From contig CAKVJE010000006.1 in NCBI GenBank assembly GCA_934754735.1, forward strand, positions 1-35,993: a stretch of 35,993 nucleotides of DNA. Reading direction: 5' to 3'. Position numbers and translations under genes: made by a program. Under the pieces are notes generated by a model. That model made no database searches, was not told the DNA's origin, and saw only the letters and a list, made by a program, of their open reading frames with translations. The DNA is from an uncultured Candidatus Melainabacteria bacterium. Lineage in GTDB: Bacteria; Cyanobacteriota; Vampirovibrionia; Gastranaerophilales; Gastranaerophilaceae. Below are positions 29,952-35,993 of this stretch, piece by piece (within the stretch, counting starts at the first letter, position 1; each line of letters starts with the position of its first letter).

Positions 29952-32537
29952 ATGGAAAATATTTTAGAAGGGCTTAATAAAGAGCAGTTAGAAGCAGCGA
30001 AAACAACACAAGGAGCATTATTAATACTTGCAGGTGCAGGTAGTGGTAAAACAAAAGTTTTAACATCTAGAATCGCTTATATGATTCAAAATGGCGCAAT
30101 TGCAGGCAAAATTCTTGCTGTAACATTTACAAACAAAGCTGCAAAAGAAATGAAAGAACGTCTTTCTAAAATGTTAGGTGAAAATATTGTTAAATACATG
30201 TGGGTTGGTACATTTCACAGTATTTGCGGACGTATATTAAGACAAGATATAGAAAACTATTCGTTTCAATCAGGTAAAAAACTTGATAAGAATTTTACAA
30301 TCTATGATGAAACAGATTCTGTTGCAGTAATTAAGCAAGCAATTAAAAAATTGAATTTGGATGATAAAATTTATCAGCCAAAACTAATTAAGGCCGTTAT
30401 TTCAAACGCAAAGAATAAAATGCAAGACGCGTATACATTTGCTACTTTTGCGCGCGATTTTAAATCACAAAAAATTGCCCAAGTTTTCGAATTCTATAAA
30501 AATGCGCTAAATAACAATAATGCAATCGACTTTGATGATATGTTAATGCTTTGCGTAAAACTTCTTGAACAAAATCCTGAAGTCAGAAAAAAATATTATG
30601 ATAAGTTCCAACATATTATGGTCGATGAATATCAAGATACAAACCAAGCGCAATACCAACTTGTAAAAGCACTTTACACAAACTTACAAACCGATATTCC
30701 TGATTCTCGTTCACTTTGCGTTGTAGGTGATGTTGACCAATCAATTTACAGTTGGCGTGGTGCTGATTTTAGAATTATCATGAATTTCCAAAACGATTTT
30801 CCAAAGGCTAAATTGGTTAAGTTGGAGCAAAATTACCGTTCTACTGCGAATATTTTGAACGCAGCAAACGCCATTATTGAAAATAATGAAGAACGTGTTG
30901 ATAAAGTTCTTTATTCGCAAAAAGGCGACGGTGAAAAGATTTCACTTTATGAAGCACAAGATGAAGCGGATGAAGCAAATTACATTGTTAAATCAATTCG
31001 AGATACTTCTGATAATTATAATCAATTTTCGATTTTATACAGAACAAACGCTCAATCGCGTGCATTAGAAGAAGCTTTAATTGCTGCCGGCATTCCATAT
31101 AGAATTTATGGCGGTCTTAAGTTCTATGACCGTAAGGAAATTAAGGATGCGATTGCATACTTGAAATTAATTTACAATCCCGATGATTCACAGTCTTTAC
31201 GAAGAATTATTAACGTGCCAAAGCGTGCAATTGGTGAAACCACGCTTAAGCACTTGCAAGAATACGCAGATGAAAATGACATCAGCTTATATTCAGCTAT
31301 TATGGATGTTGATAATATTTCTACAATCAAATCTGGAACAGCGACTAAATTAAAAGATTTTGCAACACTTGTAGAAAAACTTAAAGAAGCCCAATCCAGA
31401 TACAGTTTGCCGGAATTCTTGAGTTTGATATTAGAAAAGAGCGGTTATTTGAGAGAACTTCAAGCAACAGGTGCTGACGAAGACCAAACAAGAATTGAAA
31501 ACTTACAAGAGTTGGTAAACGTAGCAAACGAATTTGAGCCGGAAGAAGTTGGTAATGAATTAGGCGAATTTCTTTCACAAGTATCTTTAGTTTCCGATAT
31601 TGACGGAATGGAAGAAATTGCGAATAACGTTACACTTATGACTCTTCACGCATCAAAAGGTTTGGAGTTTCCTATCGTATTCTTAGCAGGTTGTGATGAA
31701 GGCATTTTCCCTTCTGCAAGATGCTCAAACAGCTTGTCAGAATTGGAAGAAGAACGTCGCTTGATGTATGTAGGTGTTACAAGAGCAGAAAATAAATTGT
31801 ACTTAACCACCGCTAAACGTCGTCAAATGTGGGGTGAATACAAATATTACACGCCAAGCAGATTTTTAGAAGAAATCCCATCTACACTTGTAGATAACGT
31901 TGAATCAGCATTTTCGGATTATTCTGACCATAGAAGCACATTCAATAGCGCGGTTAAGAAAGTTCAAGGAGGCTATAATAAAGGTAAATTTAGTGATAGA
32001 AGTAATAACGGCTCTTCTTTTGGAACTGCTAAAAAATCTTCAAGCGCTTCGTTTAGCTCTGATGGTTTTGTAAAACCGTCAACAGGTTTTGGTGCAAACT
32101 TTGTTGCTCCATCTTCTAAAAATAATAATTCATCAGGCTTCGGTAAAAACTTTGTAGCTCCTGCTACTAAAAAGACAACAAATGTCGTGCAAAGAACACC
32201 AAGCAGAATGATTTTGAAAAAGAATCCTATAAATAAAGAAAAAGAGGAAGCAAAAATCAAGGCATTCTTTGAAGATAACGTTATGAAGCGTAAATTGGAA
32301 GAAGAAAGACGTCAAGAAGCAATTCGTTTAGAAGAAAAACAAAAAGAAGAAGCATTAAAAAATACTGCAACTCAATATTTCTTTAATGTTGGAGAAAGAG
32401 TTTTCCATGAAAAACTAGGCGTCGGTGAAATTGCAGACGTAATCCAAATTGGCGAAAGCACAATGTATACAATTGATTTCGGTAAAATGGGTAAAAAAGC
32501 AATGGATGCTACTTATGCGAGATTGAAGAAAATTTAA
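29952..32537 (+). CDS. pcrA: ATP-dependent DNA helicase PcrA/UvrD
   Basis: This superfamily 1A 3'-5' helicase acts in repair and replication-fork clearance. Motifs in order are the Q-motif LNKEQLEAA, Walker A AGAGSGKT (residues 27-34), Ia VTFTNKAAKEM, II VDEYQDTN, III GDVDQSIYSWRGAD, IV QNYRSTANIL, V TLMTLHASKGLEF and VI LMYVGVTRA. After the core, at about 640-760, comes a long Ser/Gly/Asn-rich linker with two copies of GFG-(A/K)-NFVAP. A charged helix and a C-terminal Tudor-like domain (VGERVFHEKLGVGEI) follow; PcrA uses this domain to bind RNA polymerase. At 861 aa it is longer than B. subtilis PcrA because of that linker. ATG at 29952 lies in GGGAATAGGGGAATGG. Confidence 0.96.
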   Translation: MENILEGLNKEQLEAAKTTQGALLILAGAGSGKTKVLTSRIAYMIQNGAIAGKILAVTFTNKAAKEMKERLSKMLGENIVKYMWVGTFHSICGRILRQDIENYSFQSGKKLDKNFTIYDETDSVAVIKQAIKKLNLDDKIYQPKLIKAVISNAKNKMQDAYTFATFARDFKSQKIAQVFEFYKNALNNNNAIDFDDMLMLCVKLLEQNPEVRKKYYDKFQHIMVDEYQDTNQAQYQLVKALYTNLQTDIPDSRSLCVVGDVDQSIYSWRGADFRIIMNFQNDFPKAKLVKLEQNYRSTANILNAANAIIENNEERVDKVLYSQKGDGEKISLYEAQDEADEANYIVKSIRDTSDNYNQFSILYRTNAQSRALEEALIAAGIPYRIYGGLKFYDRKEIKDAIAYLKLIYNPDDSQSLRRIINVPKRAIGETTLKHLQEYADENDISLYSAIMDVDNISTIKSGTATKLKDFATLVEKLKEAQSRYSLPEFLSLILEKSGYLRELQATGADEDQTRIENLQELVNVANEFEPEEVGNELGEFLSQVSLVSDIDGMEEIANNVTLMTLHASKGLEFPIVFLAGCDEGIFPSARCSNSLSELEEERRLMYVGVTRAENKLYLTTAKRRQMWGEYKYYTPSRFLEEIPSTLVDNVESAFSDYSDHRSTFNSAVKKVQGGYNKGKFSDRSNNGSSFGTAKKSSSASFSSDGFVKPSTGFGANFVAPSSKNNNSSGFGKNFVAPATKKTTNVVQRTPSRMILKKNPINKEKEEAKIKAFFEDNVMKRKLEEERRQEAIRLEEKQKEEALKNTATQYFFNVGERVFHEKLGVGEIADVIQIGESTMYTIDFGKMGKKAMDATYARLKKI

Positions 32538-32563
32538 TATATTTAATTTTTAATTTCTATTAA

Positions 32564-32596
32564 AAAAAGGTGAAGATGTAACATCCTCACCTTTTT
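32564..32596. terminator. Bidirectional terminator between pcrA and nusA
   Basis: AAAAAGGTGA (32564-32573) pairs with TCACCTTTTT (32587-32596). After one mismatch, GATG pairs with CATC across a 3-nt loop. A and T runs on both flanks allow termination in both directions. Confidence 0.92.
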
Positions 32597-32623
32597 GAAT
32601 TCTATAAATTTAATTAAATTTAA

Positions 32624-33859
32624 TTATTCTTCTTCAGAACCTTCTTCGACTTCTTCTTGTTGAATATCTTCTTCATCAAGAGCTTGTTGATTCATTTCTT
32701 CTTCAATTTCTTCTTGAATTTCATCAGAATCAACTGTTCTTTCTTCATCTTCAACAGGTTCTTCTTCGTATTCATAATTTGAATTCTTACGAGCTTCTTC
32801 GTCTTCCATTTGAGAAACGCTCTTAATATCAATCTTCCAACCTGTCAATCTGTGAGCAAGTCTTACGTTTTGACCTTCACGACCGATTGCCAAAGATAGT
32901 TGATCATCAGGAACTACAACCAAAGCGTCTTTTGTTTCTTCGTCATCTGTCATAATGTCTACAGAAACTACTCTCGCCGGTGAAATAGCGTTTACAATGT
33001 ATTCAACAGGATCTGGAGACCATCTAACGATATCTATTTTTTCGTTCTTTAATTCTCCAACAATAGTTTGAATTCTTGATCCACGAGGTCCGATACAAGC
33101 GCCAACTGAATCTACTTCAGGGTCATTTGACCAAACTGCAAGTTTTGTTCTGAAGCCTGCTTCACGAGCAATTGATTTAATTTCTACAATGCCGTCTTCA
33201 ATTTCAGGAACTTCAAGTTCAAACAATTCTTTAACGATTTCCGGGTGTGCGTGAGAAACAATAACTTGAGGAAGTCTGCTTGTTTCTTTTACGTTAAGAA
33301 CAAATACTCTGATTCTGTTACCTGGTTTGTAGTATTCGCGAGGAATTTGTTCTTTTTGAGGCATTATAGCGTCGGTCTTACCAATATTAACGATAACATT
33401 TCTGTTTTCTACTCTTTGAATAATACCTGTAACCAAAGTACCTTTCTTTTCTAAGAATTCGTTTAAGATGTTGTTTCTTTCAGCATCTCTTATTCTTTGA
33501 GTGATAACTTGTTTAGCTGATTGAGCAGCGATTCTGCCGAATTGATCTGGTGTAACTTCAATCTTAACTTCGTCATCAACTTCAACTTCGTCATCAATTT
33601 CTTGAGCTTCTTCTAATGAAATTTGTGTATCAGGGTCTTCAACTTCTTCTACAACTGTTTTTGTACTGAATACGCCAATTTCACCGGTTTGTTCATCTAA
33701 GATTGCTTCTATATTAGCAGCTTCTTTAACGTGCATGTGTTTTTTGTAAGCAGCTACCATTGCATCGCATAATGACGCAATAAGAACTTCTTTAGAAATA
33801 CCACGTTCTCTTTCAAGCTCTTCGCAAGCTTCAAATAATGCTGTTCCGATTTTAATCAT
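32624..33859 (-). CDS. nusA: Transcription termination/antitermination factor NusA
   Basis: NusA binds RNA polymerase and RNA to tune pausing and termination. The protein opens MIKIGTALFEACEELERERG, the standard NusA N-terminal domain. An S1 domain follows (about residues 115-190, KKGTLVTGIIQRVENRNVIV), then two KH domains with VGACIGPRGSRIQTI and LAIGREGQNVRLAHRLTGW. The last 55 residues are extremely acidic, in place of a structured C-terminal repeat. The frame extends upstream to an ATG at 33910, inside the neighbouring inverted repeat, but ATG 33859 has AAGGAG 7 nt upstream and fits the family. It is normally adjacent to rimP; here a four-helix-bundle gene cassette separates them. Confidence 0.97.
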   Translation of the reverse strand: MIKIGTALFEACEELERERGISKEVLIASLCDAMVAAYKKHMHVKEAANIEAILDEQTGEIGVFSTKTVVEEVEDPDTQISLEEAQEIDDEVEVDDEVKIEVTPDQFGRIAAQSAKQVITQRIRDAERNNILNEFLEKKGTLVTGIIQRVENRNVIVNIGKTDAIMPQKEQIPREYYKPGNRIRVFVLNVKETSRLPQVIVSHAHPEIVKELFELEVPEIEDGIVEIKSIAREAGFRTKLAVWSNDPEVDSVGACIGPRGSRIQTIVGELKNEKIDIVRWSPDPVEYIVNAISPARVVSVDIMTDDEETKDALVVVPDDQLSLAIGREGQNVRLAHRLTGWKIDIKSVSQMEDEEARKNSNYEYEEEPVEDEERTVDSDEIQEEIEEEMNQQALDEEDIQQEEVEEGSEEE

Positions 33860-33880
33860 GTTTTTCTCCTTTATATTTAA

Positions 33881-34368
33881 GTCAATAAGTGAATAGGTGA
33901 ATAAGTTCATTTTATTTTTTTTATTAAAACTTTGTTTACTTGTTTAGGTATTTTTTTAGTCCTATTAACAAAGCATTAACTTTTTTTATTTTTTCTAACA
34001 ATGCCTGATTTTCTTTTATAAAGTTTAATTCCTTTGCAATTATTATTTGTGTTTCAAGTTCTGCTAATGAACCTAATGAAATATCTATGAATCTTGTGCT
34101 GTCCTTATCTGAAAATCTTGCCGAACCTTCTGCTAAATTTGAAGGAATAGAAACTGCAGCTCTTCTCATTTGACTAACAAGTCCGAATTGCTCACTAGAA
34201 GGAAAATCCTTAGTAATCGAATATATATCCTTTACTAAATCTATAGATTTTTTCCAAGCTTCTAAATCTTTATGATGCATGAGATGTAACCTCTTCAATA
34301 TGAACGCAAATATTATATAAAATTTTTAATACGAACCTATTCACTTATTCACCTATTCACTTATTGAC
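33881..34368. mobile_element. Putative small mobile cassette: inverted octamer repeats flanking a four-helix-bundle gene
   Basis: The left arm (33881-33906) reads GTC, AATAAG-TG, AATAGG-TG, AATAAG, T. The right arm (34343-34368) is its perfect reverse complement over 26 bp and carries one more inward unit (AATAGG). The arms enclose a single complete gene of the S23/four-helix-bundle family. The element begins 10 bp beyond the nusA ribosome-binding site and ends 2 bp from the rimP stop codon, so both host genes remain intact. TTAA occurs at both outer flanks (33877-33880 and 34371-34374), possibly by chance. No transposase is present. Mobility is inference. Confidence 0.65.
33936..34280 (-). 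CDS. Four-helix-bundle protein, S23/IVP family
   Basis: This belongs to the family first seen encoded in intervening sequences of Leptospira 23S rRNA (S23), and related to Avd of diversity-generating retroelements. Typical wording is HKDLEAWKKSIDLVKDIY, then SSEQFGLVSQMRRAAVSIPS, NLAEGSARFS and GSLAELETQIIIAKELNFI. Four amphipathic helices span the protein. The family's basic surface suggests nucleic-acid binding; the function of stand-alone copies is unknown. The frame can start at TTG 34298, but ATG 34280 has AAGAGG 9 nt upstream and matches the usual short N-terminus, giving 114 aa. It lies between rimP and nusA in the same orientation, enclosed by inverted octamer repeats. Confidence 0.92.
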   Translation of the reverse strand: MHHKDLEAWKKSIDLVKDIYSITKDFPSSEQFGLVSQMRRAAVSIPSNLAEGSARFSDKDSTRFIDISLGSLAELETQIIIAKELNFIKENQALLEKIKKVNALLIGLKKYLNK

Positions 34369-34370
34369 CC

Positions 34371-34853
34371 TTAATCAATATATAATTTCGCCGACTGAAT
34401 ATTTGTTTTAGGAATTTGCAATTCAGTTCCATCTTCAAAACGGAAGAATTTTAAACCTGTATTATCATCCCAATCTAAAATTTCGCCTTTGAATATCTTT
34501 TCTGTCTCACCTTCCAGAGGTTGTTTTAGTTTTAAACTGATTCTTCTACCTTTGAATATCAAAAATTCTTTATCTGATTTGAATTTTCTCTCTAACCCCG
34601 GAGAAGATACTTCTAAATAGTATTTAACAGGAATGAGTTCATCCAAAAAGTCATTCAGGCTTCTTGTAACGTTTTCGCAATCATCTAGAGTAATGTCCTT
34701 TTCGTAAGAATATAAATAAATTCTCAAAAACCATTTGTGATTTTCTTTCACAAATTCAATTTCTATTGGAATAAGGTTATAACGCATTGCCGTATTTTCA
34801 ATTAGCGGTGTGATTTTTTCTAAGACTTCAAATCTGTTTACATCTTGCTTCAT
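34371..34853 (-). CDS. rimP: Ribosome maturation factor RimP
   Basis: RimP assists 30S subunit assembly. The N-terminal domain has the pattern PLIENTAMRYNLIPIEIEFV and the conserved LRIYL strand, followed by ITLDDCENVTRSLNDFLDE. YYLEVSSPGLERKFKSDKEF (about residues 79-98) is the family signature, and the C-terminal SH3-like domain follows (GRRISLKLKQPLEGETEK and onward). At 160 aa the length is normal. ATG at 34853 has a GGAAGGAG ribosome-binding site. Its stop codon lies 2 bp from the end of the inverted-repeat cassette that separates it from its usual partner nusA. Confidence 0.96.
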   Translation of the reverse strand: MKQDVNRFEVLEKITPLIENTAMRYNLIPIEIEFVKENHKWFLRIYLYSYEKDITLDDCENVTRSLNDFLDELIPVKYYLEVSSPGLERKFKSDKEFLIFKGRRISLKLKQPLEGETEKIFKGEILDWDDNTGLKFFRFEDGTELQIPKTNIQSAKLYID

Positions 34854-34893
34854 AACACTCCTTCCTTTTGCGAGAATTTTATTCTCCTAATAA

Positions 34894-34923
34894 AAAAAGA
34901 ACGGGAATTGTACCGTTCTTTTT
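34894..34923. terminator. Bidirectional terminator-like hairpin upstream of rimP
   Basis: AAAAAGAACGG (34894-34904) pairs perfectly with CCGTTCTTTTT (34913-34923) around an 8-nt loop. A and T runs flank it. On the minus strand it terminates the small membrane-protein gene before the rimP promoter region. Confidence 0.9.
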
Positions 34924-34982
34924 CTAAGAAACTATTTACCTCTTGAGTATATCAAAAATTTTTAGATTTGTAAATCGTAATA

Positions 34983-35246
34983 TTAAGCTTTATGAAGAAA
35001 TTTTTTGCCGAGAATTTGAATAACTTTTGCAACTCCGTACATAATAGCGCTTGCAAACGGAATTGGAGTAAGCAAACCAACTAAACCGGCTGCAATCGGA
35101 AAGTTGTTCCAAGTTAATTTCTTTGGCATTTTATCAACTACTTTTTGCGGTATACATTTTTCTGCTTGTCTTCCAACAGTTTTTGCACCAGATTTTAATT
35201 TGTTTTTTGCTATATATACTTCTTGTTTAATTGGTGGAATTCTCAT
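34983..35246 (-). CDS. Small membrane protein of unknown function (87 aa)
   Basis: I do not recognise this protein. The N-terminal half is basic (MRIPPIKQEVYIAKNKLKSG, then GRQAEK and a single CIP). A hydrophobic segment at about residues 52-72 (PIAAGLVGLLTPIPFASAIMYG) could span the membrane or form a hairpin around its prolines. The tail is basic (GKKFLHKA). A longer frame runs up to 35333, but it would overlap the divergent lysS start, so the ATG at 35246 is preferred. Only AGG immediately abuts it, so the ribosome-binding site is poor. It ends about 60 bp before the terminator hairpin. Confidence 0.6.
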   Translation of the reverse strand: MRIPPIKQEVYIAKNKLKSGAKTVGRQAEKCIPQKVVDKMPKKLTWNNFPIAAGLVGLLTPIPFASAIMYGVAKVIQILGKKFLHKA

Positions 35247-35317
35247 ACCTATATTTTTACACAAAAATATTTTATGGTAAAATCTAATTACAGTATTCTT
35301 AAAAAGAGGAAGATAAA

Positions 35318-35993
35318 ATGACACAACAAACAAAAGAGCCTATTTCGGCAAAAGAAACTATAAGACAGACAAGAATTCAAAAACTTGCTGAACTTGCGGA
35401 TAAGGGTATTAATCCATATCCTTACGCATTTGATAAAGATGCTGACGCAGCAGATTTGCAAGCTAAATACAAAGATCTTCCGGCAGGTGAAGAAACAGAA
35501 GATTTTTACTCAGTTGCGGGTCGTGTAATGGCTATTAGAAATTCAGGCATGTTCATCGACTTGATGGATGCGACAGGTAAAATCCAAATTTTCTCACATA
35601 AAGAAAATATGGATCCTGAAATGGTTAAAACTCTAAAATTAGTTGATATTGGCGATATTTTAGGTTTTTACGGTTCAATCAGAAGAACTCCTCGTGGAGA
35701 ACTTTCTGTAAAAGCTAAATCTTTTAAAATGCTTTCAAAATCACTTCTTCCACTTCCTAACAAACAAATTAGCGAAGAAAAATTGGAACAATTGAAGGCA
35801 TATCACAACATGAACGATACTGAAACTAAGTACCGTCAAAGATATGTTGATTTGATTATGAACGAAAAAACAAGAGATACGTTCAGAAAAAGAAGTTTAA
35901 TTATCCAAAAAGTTAGAGAATATTTAACAAAACAAGGGTTTATTGAAGTTGAAACTCCAATGTTGCACACTCAAGCATCAGGTGCAAACGCAA
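35318..35993 (+). CDS. lysS: Lysyl-tRNA synthetase, class II (5' part; runs off the window)
   Basis: LysS charges tRNA-Lys with lysine. The visible 225 codons cover the N-terminal OB-fold anticodon-binding domain: RIQKLAELADKGINPYPYAF, then VAGRVMAIRNSGMFIDLMD and GKIQIFSH, and GDILGFYGSIRRTPRGELSV. The start of the catalytic core follows, with motif 1 beginning in YRQRYVDLIMN, RDTFRKRSLII, GFIEVETPML and HTQASGANA. ATG at 35318 has an AGAGGA ribosome-binding site 8 nt upstream. The gene is cut by the window end, not by a stop codon. It is divergent from the small membrane-protein gene. Confidence 0.96.
   Translation, partial: MTQQTKEPISAKETIRQTRIQKLAELADKGINPYPYAFDKDADAADLQAKYKDLPAGEETEDFYSVAGRVMAIRNSGMFIDLMDATGKIQIFSHKENMDPEMVKTLKLVDIGDILGFYGSIRRTPRGELSVKAKSFKMLSKSLLPLPNKQISEEKLEQLKAYHNMNDTETKYRQRYVDLIMNEKTRDTFRKRSLIIQKVREYLTKQGFIEVETPMLHTQASGANA

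Noticed and set aside
32000..32190. Ser/Gly/Asn linker of PcrA with two GFGxNFVAP copies as a possible inserted element.
   Set aside because: Low-complexity linkers are common between the helicase core and the C-terminal domain. There is no nucleotide-level inverted or terminal repeat.
33860..33910. N-terminal extension of NusA to an ATG at 33910.
   Set aside because: The extra 17 codons lie in the inverted-repeat arm and do not resemble NusA. ATG 33859 has AAGGAG and gives the family-standard N-terminus.
33877..34374. TTAA target-site duplication flanking the S23 cassette.
   Set aside because: The right-hand TTAA is 2 bp away from the arm and includes the rimP stop codon. Four AT base pairs in AT-rich DNA are too weak to claim.
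35247..35333. Longer start for the small membrane protein, up to 35333.
   Set aside because: It would overlap the lysS start codon and ribosome-binding site on the other strand and lacks its own ribosome-binding site.
1..35993. CRISPR arrays, tRNA or rRNA genes, transposases, phage genes.
   Set aside because: None were seen on either strand. The inverted repeats found are pairs, not spaced arrays, and the gaps between genes are too short or lack tRNA-like folds.

Overview
The window is about 36 kb of AT-rich bacterial chromosome that is densely packed with genes on both strands. Several traits point to a diderm bacterium: LpxA, an MsbA-type flippase, a GDP-mannose enzyme and a NeuB-type sugar-acid synthase. 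It also carries SpmA/SpmB and a FliO-like protein. Together with small lineage-flavoured proteins (a CPHG...CPIC protein, a zinc-ribbon protein, an EF-hand protein), this suggests a gut member of the Vampirovibrionia/Melainabacteria (Gastranaerophilales type), the non-photosynthetic sisters of Cyanobacteria. That assignment is inference from gene content and style; no rRNA gene is present to confirm it.

Layout. 0.2-3.6 kb: two overlapping genes of unknown function and a membrane protein on the minus strand. Between them lie a cobalamin riboswitch, a dispersed palindromic repeat and an octamer tandem repeat. 3.7-6.9 kb: a short PHP phosphoesterase, then an overlapping FAD oxidoreductase and MnmC-like tRNA methyltransferase pair. 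7.0-10.2 kb: a small [4Fe-4S] ferredoxin (58 aa), deoB, nusB and ftsY. 10.2-12.4 kb: a minus-strand fliO-like / neuB-like / HAD phosphatase operon. 12.5-15.1 kb: a histidine kinase / Nudix / aroH / receiver operon ending in a perfect bidirectional terminator shared with lpxA. 16.2-20.5 kb: pth, a TPR protein, rlhA and a zinc-ribbon protein. 20.4-23.1 kb: spmAB, an EF-hand protein and nagA. 23.2-27.7 kb: the operon msbA-manC-mtaB-nagA. 27.8-29.9 kb: a small unknown gene, a helical-repeat protein and a DprA-like protein. 30-36 kb: pcrA, nusA, a four-helix-bundle (S23-type) gene, rimP, a small membrane protein and the start of lysS.

Most of this is housekeeping: translation and ribosome maturation (rimP, nusA, nusB, pth, lysS, rlhA, mtaB, MnmC-like), protein targeting (ftsY), DNA repair (pcrA), envelope synthesis (lpxA, msbA, manC, neuB-like) and salvage (deoB, nagA).

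The most unusual signal is a family of degenerate 8-bp tandem repeats (core AATARG plus two bases). They are arranged as long inverted repeats. One pair (33881-34368) encloses a complete S23-type four-helix-bundle gene exactly between rimP and nusA. Another pair, with perfect 33-bp arms, encloses only 55 bp between the TPR gene and rlhA (18029-18149). Together they look like a full and an empty version of one small mobile cassette. Also notable are an apparently orphan cobalamin riboswitch, a repeat-derived in-frame peptide inside rlhA, an ftsY start codon sitting directly behind a terminator-like hairpin with no Shine-Dalgarno sequence, and a possibly leaderless methyltransferase mRNA.
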